Of a stretch of 64,000 nt of DNA, positions 44,762 through 56,479 are shown in pieces; the stretch's first letter is position 1; each line of letters starts with the position of its first letter. Origin of the DNA: Palaemon carinicauda (taxonomy: Eukaryota > Arthropoda > Malacostraca > Decapoda > Palaemonidae); contig NC_090745.1 of NCBI RefSeq assembly GCF_036898095.1, positions 85,893,217 through 85,957,216 of the forward strand. The letters are read 5' to 3'. The translations under genes were made by a program, and so were the position numbers. The notes beneath the pieces were generated by a model. That model worked only from the letters and a program-made list of their open reading frames with translations. It had not been told where the DNA came from and did no database searches.

Positions 44762-45896
44762 TTTATCACTTTTGATTTTCTGTTTGCACTTATTTCACTG
44801 AACTCGAAACTTTAAGTGGTTTGTACCTGAAACACGCAATCCTATCCTTCATTAAAAGGTAGTAATTGCGAAAACAGTATTACAATGTAACAGAAAAACA
44901 TAATGAAAGATAAAGAATTCAGTGGCTGGAAAAGAGACTAAACACTAGATCAAATAAACTACGTTTAAAATCTCTCACCGCATAAAGCCTGGGAACAAGA
45001 ATAAAACTCTAGAAACGTTTTACCTTCTTCCCCTCTATCGACTAGGGAGAAGAGCAAAAAAAAAGGAGAACAACGTTACCCGCTTGAACGAAACGTTTAT
45101 CCTCCTCTCTCTCCCTCCGTCTCTATCTCTCTCTCTCTCTCTCTTGACTTAGAACCTGAGAGATGAGCCCAATTATATATATCGTTAAAACATATTATTT
45201 GTTAAAGGAAAAAAACTGAAAGGTTTCCCAAATAAAAAGTTCCTTTATTAGAATTAAAACCATTTAAGCTAAGAAAGAATGAACGAAACGCTAGAATCGG
45301 TTTACTCTTACTGCAACGTGAAACCGTGAATACTCTCTCTCTATCGTAACGATAGAGCGCAAGTTGAACGTTCTGAACGTCAACAACTGCGGAGACTAAA
45401 CAAAACGTTAGTTCAACTTTGAAAACAGTACGAGACTTATCAAAGAAATTCTTTCAAAAACATAAAATTAAAATAGCATAAATTCTTAACAGGAAAAACG
45501 ATATGACGAGCTCAATGTTAATTAACTTCGGTTCCAAGGAAGGACCGCCTACTATTAGGAAAGGTCGCATATTTTTTTTTTTTTTTTTTAAGGAAAGTTA
45601 ATCGAAGAGGCCTATAAATGGCGGAGAGATATAAAATAAAAAGTGAAAGAGAGTCTATACTCTCTTCGACACCAACACTTCCGTCTAAGGGAAGGGTCGG
45701 CCATATAAAAGCGAAAGAGTCCATACTCTCTTCGTCACCATAATTAATTCAAATTAATTCCAAAAGCTTGCTAAGCTAAAGATAAAGCTTCCTGAATAGC
45801 AAAGGCTAAACTCTAGAGCAAATACATCACCAAATCGTGAACAATAACTCCAGAATCAACAGCGTATCCAAGTAGGTCTAGCCGGAGGCACGACAG
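44762..45896 (-). other. 5' leader of copy E4
   Basis: About 1.1 kb of A-rich sequence with a short (TC)n run at 45127-45144 and a poly-T run near 45572-45589. No coding signal. A homologous leader is found in E3 at 48160-49360 (shared ATCGTAACGATAGAGCGCAA). Confidence 0.7.
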
Positions 45897-46041
45897 AGGA
45901 AAAATTGAGTTCTTGTTGACAAGAAGTACTTGAGTACCTGCTCACAGGTGGCGCTGTTGCGTACACCCCCACCTGTATAGCGATCGCTGGCGTATCCCGA
46001 CCGTAGATTTCTGTCGGGCAACAGAGTTGACAGCTACATGA

Positions 46042-46378
46042 TCATCGGGTAAGATTAATATTGAAAAAGCTTGCTACATTTTGCAAGGGCCTTGTAAAAA
46101 CAAGAGGAGCAGGAATGAGGCCGAAGCACAGTGCTCGAAATTGGTACATTACTTTCCCGTCCACAAACCTCAGATGTTGTTGAAAGTTTGGATGAATCGG
46201 GATGTGGAAGTATGCATCCTGAAGGTCGAGAGAGACCATCCAGTCGCCTTCCCTTACTGCTGCCAAGACAGATTTGGTAGTCTTCATCGTGAACTTTGTC
46301 TTGACAAAGAACACATTGAGCGCACTTACATCTTAAGTACTCCTGCAGTGAACGTGGCTGCCAGATCATTGGAGCCAT
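46042..46378 (-). pseudogene. RT motif A region of copy E3, right part of the split gene
   Basis: The frame to 46042 reads FFVKTKFTMKTTKSVLAAV, then GDWMVSLDLQDAYFHIPIHP (motif A), FRALCFGLIPAPLVFT (motif B) and TRPLQNVASF, where E4 interrupts. The upstream WRPVIDLS-type block is missing, replaced by Gag sequence. Continues at 39903. Confidence 0.8.
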
Positions 46379-48150
46379 CCCTGATAGCCTTGTTCATGCA
46401 TGACATAATTGTACAGCAATACATTGACAGCTGGAGAGACCTTCTTACTTTAGGCTCCCAGGGACCAATCCAACAAATAAAAACTTCAAACGCTCGAAAA
46501 AAACCTAACAGAAGATGGTCTAGCTCTGAAGCAGACCATAAAATCTTGGAGCGTCTCATGGCTAGACGACGAGGAGAGTCCACTAGGCTTAAGAAGTCTC
46601 CCTGGGCAGAGGCAGGTACTCCCAAGCCGAGAACTTCTCCTGTGTCACACCAGACGCCCGAGCGAGAAGCTAATTAAGAAGGAGGAAAAGCAAAAGCAGA
46701 CTTTCCTAAACTTCTCCTGGATTCCAACCAGTCTCCCAGTAAGAGCTTGGCCCTCTTGGAAGAACAAGAGAGAACTGACTTCGTAAATGTAGGAGTCGAA
46801 GAAAGTCATGCCAAGAGTAAACTCAGACGGCGGAGCAGCCGTTACAAAACGAGTAGGACAAAATTTCACTAAAGAAATTCATAATTATAAAACAAGGGAT
46901 TGTTGGACCACCCTAGGTTACTCCTCTTCTGAAAGACTCCCCAAAGGAACATTAGTTGAAAGGGGGTCATCAACTTCTTCAGAAGGCACATCATCTGATA
47001 AATCTAAAGTCTTGCGAGAAGGAGATTTATATTCAGAATGACGTGAAGGAAAAGCCTGACAGGCTACATCAACTTGTATATGAACAGGAGTTAAAGTTGG
47101 AGGGTCGATGTCACGTTGTGACTGCAGAGAATGTTATTCTACTACACGTCGTGACAGAAGTAACTGACGTTCAAACGTCCCGTAGTAACAGCAGTGACTG
47201 CTGTTCGATGCTATATCGTGACTATGATGACTGACCCTCGACGTCACGTCAAGCCTACGGTGTCTACCGCTCAAAGTCACGTCGTGTCTGCGGTGTCTGC
47301 AGCTCAATGTCACGCTGTGACTGTGGTGGCTGACGTTCAAAGCGATCAAAGTTACATCGAGATTTATGCTCCGCATCTCGTTTAACAGCAAAGCTGTCAC
47401 TAGGGATAACATCAGCGTGGCGTAACAAAGCTCGTTTAGAAGGTTGAAGACCCAAATCACGTATCCCAGAACCGTGACGTACAAAAAGCAAAGGATCCTT
47501 TCGCACAGGAACAGGATCGAAAGCTTCTATTAAAGAAGAAAGCTTTAACAGCATATCTTGCAAAACACTTAACTTCGGATCAACCTGTGACTGCGGTGGC
47601 TGACGTTCAAACGTCACGTAGTAACAGCGGTGACTGCTGATCGATGCTATATCGTGACTACGGTGACTGACACTCAACGTCGCGTTGTGTCTACGGTGTC
47701 TACCGCTCAACGTCACGTCGAGTCTGTGGCAGAAACGTCTGTACATGAACGTCATCGCTATGAACGGGACTCTTATGATGACTACAGCTAGGACGTTGAA
47801 TTTGTTCTGAAGGAACTAATAAACGTTTCAACCGTCTCGAAACCTTACGCCCAGGCTTTTAAAGAGAAGAATCATCGGAAGACGAGGAGAAACTTCGTCT
47901 CTCCTGTCTTATGGCAAGGACGTGCTTGACGAGCAATGTCTGATACCTTTGAGGGAACGTCTGTTCGTTGGTTTACACTCCTCACTCCCTTAGGTCCTAC
48001 GACATTCCTTCTCCCTGGTGCAGGGGAGCCTGAAAGAGGTCTCGGACTAGGCAAGAGACAAGCACGAACAAACGAACCCTCCGCAACACAGAATATGTTT
48101 TTTGCACTTACTTCACTGATATCGCATTTTTTAATAATTTCATATTAGAC
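46326..48150 (-). pseudogene. Gag-like ORF relic of copy E3
   Basis: N-terminal piece at about 48100-47872 (VRACLLPSPRPLSGSPAPGR), the middle repeat region at 47755-47134, and a C-terminal piece at 46625-46326 (GDFLSLVDSPRRLAMRRSK, then FICWIGPWEPKVRRSL). Frames are broken in several places. The C-terminal piece runs directly into RT sequence, marking a deletion near 46320. Confidence 0.6.
47100..47755. repeat. Gag-internal repeat region of E3
   Basis: Two blocks of about 150 bp (47150-47300 and 47590-47735) share GCTGATCGATGCTATATCGTG-like and GTCTACCGCTCAACGTCACG-like sequence, each built of shorter units near 30 bp encoding SGRHRRxDVTL and SHxSHDIAS. This occupies the same place as the repeat domains of E2 and E4 Gag. 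Confidence 0.7.
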
Positions 48151-49614
48151 ATGAATAAAACTGATTTCTACCTGAAGCACGCAATTCTCCCTTAAAACAA
48201 AAGGTTAGAATTGCGAAATGAGTCGTATAATGTAAGCACATTAGTACAAAATGAAACACATGCAAAAAATCAATAAACATATACATATATATCGAATAAA
48301 ACGGAAATATATAAAGTTAAAAAGATCAGTGACTGGGGATGAGACTAAACACTAGTTCACTAAGGACTACGTTTTCAATCTCTCACCGTACAGTGCCTTG
48401 GGATGAGAATAAAAACCAAAACGTTTTATCCTCTCTCCCCGTACAGAGACTTGGGACGAGAGTAAAAACTGAATCGAGAACAACGTTACTCGCTCCCAAA
48501 CTCCTTGTACAGAGACTTGGGACAAGAATAAAGATCGGATCGTTCTCTCTTTCTCTCTCTCTCTCTCTTGTCACTCACAAGAGAATGGCCCACTCACTCT
48601 TCGTCAATAACAGGTTATTTGACTAAAGGAAAAAACTGAAAGGACTAAGAAATTGAAAATTAACATGTTCCTTTAAATTAGTATCTAAAAAACTTCAGTT
48701 TGAAAGAAGAATGAACAAAACGTCAAAATCGATTTACTCTTTCTGCAAAGTGAAACCGTGATTCTCTCTTTCTCTATCGTAACGATAGAGCGCAAACTGC
48801 GTAGCATAAATAAACCAAACGTTAGTTCATCTTTGAAAAACAGCACAAAGACTATTCAAAGAATAAATTTCTTAAAATATTTTCTAAAAATATTCATCTC
48901 ATCACTCTTACAGAGCAACTGTTTTTATCTAAACAAAAATAAAAGTTGAATGGGCTCAACGTTGTTTAACTTCGTTTTCCAAGTCAGGACTGCCTACAAA
49001 GAATAGGTAAAGGCCGCATATAAACAAAAACATAAAATTTATCTTGATGTTTAGTATAAATGGAAAGCTAATCGAAGAGGCCTAATAAAGGCGGGTGAGA
49101 TATAAAATATATAGAGGTAAATCTATAAATATCAACAATAATTTATAAAGTGATAAAATAATTACTAAAAGCCTTTAACACACTTCCGTACACTGAGGGA
49201 AGGGTCGGCCATCTTTTCTCTATGGAAAAACCAGAAGATTAAAAAAGCAAGGGCAAAAAACTTTTCCTCTCCTTTCAAAAGCATTTCTTTTGAAGATAGT
49301 ATTGAATAATCCAGCACGGTGAAAGCAATAAAACCAAAACCAAGTACTTCACCAATTCGGTAGAAAACTCGAGGTCTAGAGCGAGCGGAACCAATGTTGT
49401 CGGTGACACCGACAGAGAAGAACTGAAGTGGTTGAGAAGTATATGCGGTATCTGGCCAATAGTCGGCGCTGGTGGGCACACCCGCAACCTTCATGGCGAT
49501 TGATTGCGAGTTTTTTGGAATCTGTCGGGCCGTCGGAGACGTCAGCTATTTATATATTCACCGGCTAAGATTAATATTTAAAAAGCGTGGTTTGTATTTC
49601 AGTTAAGGAACAAA

Positions 49615-49657
49615 CCCATATTAAATAGTGTGGTTTGTATTTCAGTTACGGAACAAA
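49615..49657 (-). mobile_element. outermost 5' end of the family A element that hosts E2
   Basis: CCCATATTAAATAGTGTGG ... GTTACGGAACAAA is a second, tandem family A terminus directly after the E2 end, and completes the orphan repeat at 28950-29169. Confidence 0.65.
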
Positions 49658-51110
49658 TGGAGTTATTACTAAAGTGTCCATAAAATATACATTTCACAAA
49701 TAGTGACACTTCTGAGTAATTACTCCATTTTTAATTTAGTATATACTGTATTTTGAATATATATCAAAAGTACACTGGCATCGGGAACTTCTGTTTGGTT
49801 GACTACGTTGATGATGTCAGTTCCAGGTCGTTTAGTGAGGAAACCAGGCTAGTTTTGTTTTATAATTCTATAATTTTTTATAATTACAGTGAGCCCTCGC
49901 TACTTCGCGGTTCGACTATCGCGGATTCACGACTTCGCGGATTTTTTTCACAATTCATGTACTGTACTGTATATACATATATCGCGGATTTTCCGGAAAT
50001 TTCGAAAATAGCCACGATATATGAAGACCCCAAATATTTCGTTAATTCCATTAATAATTAGTAATATCTGCTCTTACTGATGGTTCATTGCATTACATAT
50101 AACATATAATTCAGTACAGAAAGAAATAAAACACGAAAAGAAAATGTGATCATACGATAATTCAGTATACGTAGTAAAATTAAATCGAACATGAAACGCA
50201 AATCAGATGCAGTCTGACTTTGTCATATTTGAATGGTGCAAGGCTGCTGATGGCGGCAGTTTGTTATTGTTAATTAAACGCCAAAAAAAAAAAAGAACAA
50301 AAATTGTTTTCCTGCTTTGCTACGTATGTAGGATTTTATATAGATACGGTAAATAATATTTGTAATAACATATTTACTAAAAGCTTTTAATATCATTATT
50401 TATCACTTTCATCCTGCGCGTTTAATGCCTTCGTTTGTTTATTACGATCGAAGATGGAGAGTACAGTAAACGAATGAAATGTTTCCGTTTCAGGCGGCGT
50501 CATAAAGAAAAACATTATATAAATGGCATTCATTTCATTTATTTGGAAGTCCTAAGAAAAATTAAGTAAAACATTGGTAATAACAAAATCAACATATAAT
50601 CACTATAATTGATGCAAAAACTAACCTATAAACAGATGTGTAAATGCATTTGTTTCTTCATTATGATCAGAGATAAACGTAAACAAAACATTGGTTGTAA
50701 TTTTTTATCGTGCTTTTTGGCGTGTTTAGGAAACGCATGATATAAAATCGCCTTTAATATTTGTGCCTGTTTTAGTTTAGGGTACTGTAGTTGTACATGC
50801 ATTAAGTGTTCTGTACATTAAAGGGTAGTTTGTTAACAGTACTGCGTAAAGGGAAGGTTTTAAAAGTCTGAATATACATGTTAAATAAATATGTAAATAT
50901 GGTGTCCCTACTTAGCGGATTTTCAGGTATCGCGGTCGGGTTTGGAACCTATCTACAGCGATAAACGAGGGTTCACTGTATAACTTGTTTCCCATGTGGC
51001 GAATTGTTTTAAATTATGAAAAATTAATAGAGGAAAACAATAGCTTTGCATAATTTGAAAGCATATGGAGAGCTTGGTCTTGTAAACAAATACCCAAAAT
51101 TACACTTGGG
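49658..51110. repeat. half of the palindromic fold-back element, split by a MITE
   Basis: 49658-49886 matches the centre and right arm of the palindrome at 10665-11350 (AGTGACACTTCTGAGTAATT, GTCAGTTCCAGGTCGTTTAG, TGAGGAAACC). The arm resumes after the MITE, with GCATATGGAGAGCTTGGTCT near 51060. The matching left arm was not found near the left end of the DIRS nest. Confidence 0.65.
49887..50978. mobile_element. TA-flanked MITE (Tc1/mariner-pogo type)
   Basis: TA at 49885-49886 and 50979-50980. Ends: CAGTGAGCCCTCGCTACTTC at the left, complement of CAGTGAACCCTCGTTTATCG at the right, with further TATCGCGGAT-type subterminal motifs on both sides. Length 1092 bp. No transposase remnant is recognisable inside. 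Confidence 0.75.
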
Positions 51111-51557
51111 ACACTAACCTTATAGGGATAACACAATGAGCTTTTAAAAATTGTGGACCATTATTTTCTGGTTATTTACTAATTTTGCATGAGTAACAAT
51201 AACTATACTGTACACTGAACCGAGAGCATTTCCATCAAAATAAATGGCTGTTGTAAAACAACATCCGGGAGCTTATGAAGAAGTACTTGTAAGCTGTTAA
51301 TTGGTTTAAAAAACCCATCTGACAGGTACGTCAATGTAAATGCACAGAAACCTCCCCAAACCGATCAGCACCAACGCATGCGCATTAACTCCACTTCAGT
51401 CTCTCAGATGTAAACAATGGACTTGGAGTGAAAAACATACTTCACATTTTAAATACGCAAGTTATTATGCCCGACCCTCTCTTAAACATATAGAGAAAAA
51501 TACCAAACTTGCCAGTTCTCGTCCATTTCTTAGTGAATTCCTGTAATTAAAGTATCA
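51111..51557. other. no recognised gene
   Basis: Unique-looking sequence. The open frame at 51340-51546 (68 codons) has no recognisable domain. Confidence 0.3.
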
Positions 51558-52432
51558 GGGGTGTATGTACGATAGCGGCCACCTTTATGCATTATTATGG
51601 CTAACTTAGAATACGGCAGTGTAAGGGGGTTGCAGGGTAAGGACACAGCTTGTAGGTTAGGTTAGGGGGAAAAGTTCATGTTAGCTGATGTCCCTTTTTA
51701 ATGAACGCGTGAGGAACTGGCCGCTGATATACAAAGGCTCCAGAGTATCATATATTTACCAAAAAACATTACCAAGACCAGCAAATGCTTTATGACCCAT
51801 TAGAATAAGGCTCATTTTCAGATGCTTAGCCGTAAGAACCCGTGATCACTGATTGATTGATTCATTGATTTGAAGTTTTCTTGGCATCCCTGTGATCACT
51901 GAATTGGGATCGCTTCATTCAAATATTGTTAGAATTAAGGAGCTACGTACCATTTTGAGATACAGCTAATACCGGTACCCCCCCCAAATATCTTTTCTCC
52001 TCGGATCTGGACGAATTGTCCGAATGTCCAGATTTGAACCCCAATTAATCAAAATCCAGTAAAACCAGGATGTCGGGCAACCTTGACTATAGGTCCCACT
52101 CGCTTAATAAGTAAAATATTGCATAACCTAGCCTATTTCAGGCACAATTAAAACTAGACTTGCCAGCCCAGTAAATTATCTCCTAGCCTTGGTAGACTTG
52201 ACCCTAGACTTAATAGCCTAGTAGGAGCCTTTGTATATCAGCGGCCAGTTCCTCATGCGTTGATTAAAAATGAACATCAACTAACCTAAACTTTCCCCCC
52301 AAACCTAACCGTGTCCTTACCTACATACCTATGGGGGGGGGGGCTAACGCTCCCTGCGACCCCCCTTACAATGCCGTATTCAGACTTAGCCATAATAATA
52401 CATAAAGGTGGCTGCTATTATACATACACCCC
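51558..52432. mobile_element. element with about 190-bp inverted repeats
   Basis: The left arm 51558-51745 (GGGGTGTATGTACGATAGCG ... CTGATATACAAAGGCTCC) is the complement, with small indels, of the right arm 52221-52432 (GGAGCCTTTGTATATCAGCG ... TATACATACACCCC). The spacer is about 475 bp with no coding capacity. The left arm contains TTAGG-type units (GGTTAGGTTAGGGG) and the right arm their complement. Long TIRs without a recognisable transposase would fit a Mutator- or fold-back-type non-autonomous element. Confidence 0.7.
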
Positions 52433-52967
52433 GCCAAGTAAAATATAACCTAAATTAGCCTAGTCTAGGCAGACTTGATGGTAGACTTGCTAACCTAGCA
52501 TTTGTGCCATGTCCATGGTAGACCATCGTCACGTACCTTTGTATCTCGGCTAAAGATATCATTTCCATTGATGGAAAAGTAAGAATTTTATATCAATTTG
52601 CAATAAATAACTTTAATTGTCCTTAAGACTAAAACACACGAGAATTATATCCACCTTAATCTATGGTAAAGGCCAACGGTGAACGTGATAACAAGACTTA
52701 GGAGAGGCAGAAGAATAGCGATCCACAATTTGACAACTGTTCAGTTCAAATATTAAGCAAAAGTTTTGCCTTTACAACGGCTCCTCAATATACTTTTAGT
52801 TTATATTATTTCTTTGAGCTTATTTTTTTATTCCATATTTGTTATGTAACATATTTTAAATTTTCTAATTTTTTCATCCTAATTTCTAAGTGTAAAATTC
52901 AAGTAGTTGTTTCATTTCTTCATCATATAGTTGTTGCAATTCCATTTATCACTTTTTATTTTCTTCT
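52433..52967. other. no recognised gene
   Basis: A/T-rich sequence without features that I can name. Confidence 0.3.
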
Positions 52968-53080
52968 TCAGGTAGTGGGTTGGCCAGGGCACAAGCCACT
53001 CGTTGAGATACTGCCGCTAGAGAGTTAGTGGGTCCTTCGACTAGCCAGACAGTACTACTTTGGATCCCTCTCTCTAGTTA
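52968..53080 (+). mobile_element. 5' fragment of the SINE-like/LINE-derived repeat
   Basis: GGTAGTGGGTTGGCCAGGGC ... GAGATACTGCCGCTAGAGAG ... CCAGACAGTACTAC matches the start of the copy at 55735. It breaks off near 53080. Confidence 0.75.
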
Positions 53081-53891
<811 letters not shown>

Positions 53892-54094
53892 GCTAGTGAT
53901 GAGATGAATTATAACTTCATTCACCTTCTGCATATTATTTCATATAAATCTGCAGTTGTCGCTTGGAAATATATTAAGCTTATATTTCAATTAAAGGAGA
54001 GAACTTTCTTATGAGCATTTCACTCGTATTCGCTGATTTGAAGAGATATTCTATAGATGACTGCTAAAGTGAGACTCGCTACTTAAAAGAACAG

Positions 54095-54694
54095 ATTGGA
54101 ATACTACCGCTAAGGAAATTGGGTACTTTGACTGGCCAGACAGTATTACATTGGATCAATTTTTCTGGTTACGGCTCATTTTGTCTTTACTTAGACATAC
54201 ACCGAACAGTCTGGCCTATTCCTTCCGCATTCTCCTCAGTCCTCATACACCTGACAGTACTGAGATCACCAAACAATTCTTCTTTGCTCAAGACGTTAAC
54301 TAATGCACTGTAGTTGTTCAGTGGCTACTTCCCTCTTGATGAGGGTAGAAGAGACTCTAGCTATCGTAAGCAGCTTTTCTAGGAGGACACTCCAAAATCA
54401 AACTATTGCTCTTTAGTCTTGGGTAGTGCCATAGCCTCTGTACCATTAGAGTTCTTTTGCTTGATTGCACACTTGGACACACTGTTCTATGTTATTTCTC
54501 TTGTTTTTTTTTCTGTATGAAAGTTCTAGTTTAATGTTGTTGCTGTTCTTAAAATGTTTTATTTTAATTGTTTATTACTTTTCTTGTAGTTTGTTTATTT
54601 CCCTTTTTCTCTCCTCACTGGGCTATTTTTCCCTGTTGGAGCCCTTGGGCCTATAGTATCTAGTTTTTTTTCAACTAGGGTTAAAACTTAGCTT

Positions 54695-54774
<80 letters not shown>
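54095..54774 (+). mobile_element. SINE-like LINE-derived element with (TAA)n tail
   Basis: The 5' part (AATACTACCGCTAAGG, CTTTGACTGGCCAGACAGTA), a middle shared with 59220-59520 (TCAGTGGCTACTTCCCTCTT), and the 3' part (TCACTGGGCTATTTTTCCCT, then CAACTAGGGTTAAAACTTAG) match the copy at 55735. The tail is (TAA)n at 54698-54773. No ORF. Confidence 0.8.
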
Positions 54775-54775
<1 letters not shown>

Positions 54776-54867
54776 TACAGTCGAAACCATTCTACATCAC
54801 CATCATCATGATAATCACAAAATAATTAATACTCATTCTATCACGAAGAATTACACATTAATTGCCA

Positions 54868-54872
54868 AAATT

Positions 54873-54925
<53 letters not shown>

Positions 54926-54956
54926 GTATACATATATATATATATATATATATATA
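54868..54956. repeat. (TA)n microsatellite
   Basis: Two TA runs separated by short interruptions (AATA and GTATACA). Confidence 0.9.
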
Positions 54957-55132
54957 AAGTCAAAGTAATGGGGAAGATCGTAGTAAATCTTTTTCTAGAT
55001 ATAGACTATAGTCATATCCTGACACATTAATGTGTATTTAGATATCAATTACCTTATGAAACTTACATTTAAATTTAGGTATAGTTAATGTCAGTGCAGA
55101 TTACATAAGTTTTAACTAAAAATATAGAAACA

Positions 55133-55137
<5 letters not shown>

Positions 55138-55179
<42 letters not shown>
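55138..55179. repeat. (GA)n microsatellite
   Basis: Uninterrupted run of about 40 bp. Confidence 0.95.
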
Positions 55180-55180
<1 letters not shown>

Positions 55181-55315
55181 CTAGAAATACAATGGCAAAT
55201 ATCAATAGTCCAAAAAGAGATTTCAACGGCTGAAGATCTGAACTATAACTTTATATGTATCATTACCATGGAGCTAGATTATTGTTTTGAAGTATGGGGT
55301 TTGTTTTCAATGGTA

Positions 55316-55330
55316 TACATACACATACAC

Positions 55331-55372
<42 letters not shown>

Positions 55373-55468
55373 GTGTGTGTGTGTGTGTGTGTATGTATAC
55401 ATGTATATACATATATATGTATATATGTATGTGTATACATGTATATATATACACACGCACACACTCAT

Positions 55469-55512
<44 letters not shown>
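55316..55512. repeat. compound CA/TA/GT microsatellite
   Basis: A CA block, short TA core and GT block (about 55320-55395) form a self-complementary unit; then irregular TATG/TATA sequence and a second CA plus TA block to 55512. Confidence 0.9.
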
Positions 55513-55513
<1 letters not shown>

Positions 55514-55734
55514 AAATCATCAGCCGTTGCTAGTTCTCTGTAGGGCAATGTTCTCATCCATGTCCCTTAACTCCTGTCTGTTTATGATATTTCCATGCCA
55601 GACTATACCTACAAATTTTCTTAGCTCGTAGGTCCATCGTCTTTTTTTTCCTTCCCCTACTTCTACTTCTTTTGCAATATCTATGGACCTACTCTGTTAT
55701 TCTTAATGCCCATCTATATTATGTCATTCTCAGG

Positions 55735-56410
55735 TAGTAGGTTGGCCAGGGCACCAGCCGCCCGTTGAGATACTACCGCTAGAGAGTTATGGGGTCCTTT
55801 GACTGCCCAGACAGTACTACATTGGATCCTTCTCTCTGGTTACGGTTCATTTTCCCCTTTGCCTACACACACACACTGAATAGTCTGGCCTATTCTTTAG
55901 ACATTCTCCTCTGTCCTCATACACCTGACAACACTGAGATTACTGAACAATTTTTCTTCTCTCAAGGGGTTAACTACTGCACTGTAATTGGTCAGTGGCT
56001 ACTTTCCTCTTGGTAAGGGTAGAAGGGACTCTTTAGCTAAGGTAAGCAGCTCTTCTAGGAGAAGGACACTCCGAAATCAAACCATTGTTCTCTAATCTTG
56101 GGTAATGCCATAACCTCTGTACCATGGTCTTCCACTGCCTTGGCTTAGAGTTCTCTTGCTTAAGGGTACACTCGGGCACACTGTTCTCTCTTGTTTCTCC
56201 TCCTCCTTGTTTTGTTAAACTTTTTATAGTTCATATAGGAAATATTTATTTCAAGATTGTTGCTGTTCTTAAAACAATTAATTTTTTTCCTTGTTTCCTT
56301 TCCTCACTGGGCTGTTGTCCCTGTTGGAGCCCCTGGGCTTATAGCACCCTGCTTTTCCAACTAGGGTTGCAGCTTAGCAAATAATAATAATAATAATGAT
56401 AATAATAAAA
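55735..56410 (+). mobile_element. SINE-like LINE-derived element with (TAA)n tail, best copy
   Basis: It starts GGTAGTAGGTTGGCCAGGGC and ends CAACTAGGGTTGCAGCTTAG followed by an interrupted (TAA)n/(TGA) tail. The middle (TAACTACTGCACTGTAATTG, GGACACTCCGAAATCAAACC) also occurs at the 5' end of the LINE at 59095, and the 3' end equals that of the same LINE near 63020-63090. No ORF. It is best read as a LINE deletion derivative that keeps both ends. Confidence 0.8.
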
Positions 56411-56479
56411 ATATGCCCTACCCATGTATATCCTCTTCGTTATTTTGCTCTCGTATCCTTGATACTCTTTTTTTGTCTC

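Larger units (their letters stand above)
39904..46068 (-). mobile_element. family B DIRS-type element (copy E4) inserted in the E3 RT gene
   Basis: 6165 bp. The left end starts TGTTATTTTCATTAG, the right end stops at TTAATATTGAAAAA. Inverted terminal repeats (about 39942-40098 and 45897-46042) differ at only a few positions, so the insertion is young compared with family A copies. Order right to left: leader (45880-44762), Gag N-terminal part with 21-bp repeats, a deletion joining Gag to RT just before motif C (near 42940), RNase H, Dam-like domain, YR (41790-40620), internal complementary region. The E3 RT frame reads across the empty site. Confidence 0.9.
37002..49584 (-). mobile_element. 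family B DIRS-type element (copy E3), interrupted by E4
   Basis: Own sequence 37002-39903 plus 46069-49584, about 6.4 kb. The left end starts TGACATTTTCATTATAAAAT; the right end stops at TTAATATTTAAAAA. Joining E2 across it gives ATCAAATA+GCGTGGTTTG, identical to the uninterrupted form at 28912-28930, so no target-site duplication was made. Order right to left: leader, Gag (48150-46326), truncated RT, Dam-like domain, YR (38887-37754), internal complementary region (37235-37332), terminal repeat. The RT N-terminal part is deleted between Gag and motif A. Confidence 0.85.
29170..49614 (-). mobile_element. most complete DIRS-type retrotransposon, family A (copy E2), interrupted by E3
   Basis: Own sequence is 29170-37001 plus 49585-49614, about 7.9 kb. 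Order in transcription direction: 5' terminal repeat (49614-49585 and 37001-36850), leader, Gag (36780-32943), RT-RNase H-Dam-like (32914-30993), YR (31188-30011), 3' region, internal complementary region (29521-29426) and 3' terminal repeat (about 29340-29170). No LTRs, integrase or protease are seen. Inverted ends, an internal complementary region and YR define the DIRS order. A few single-base indels in homopolymers break the frames. It is the best template in this window for what the family encodes. Confidence 0.85.

Noticed and set aside
51340..51546. 68-codon open frame considered as a small gene
   Set aside because: No splice sites, domain, or composition signal to separate it from chance.
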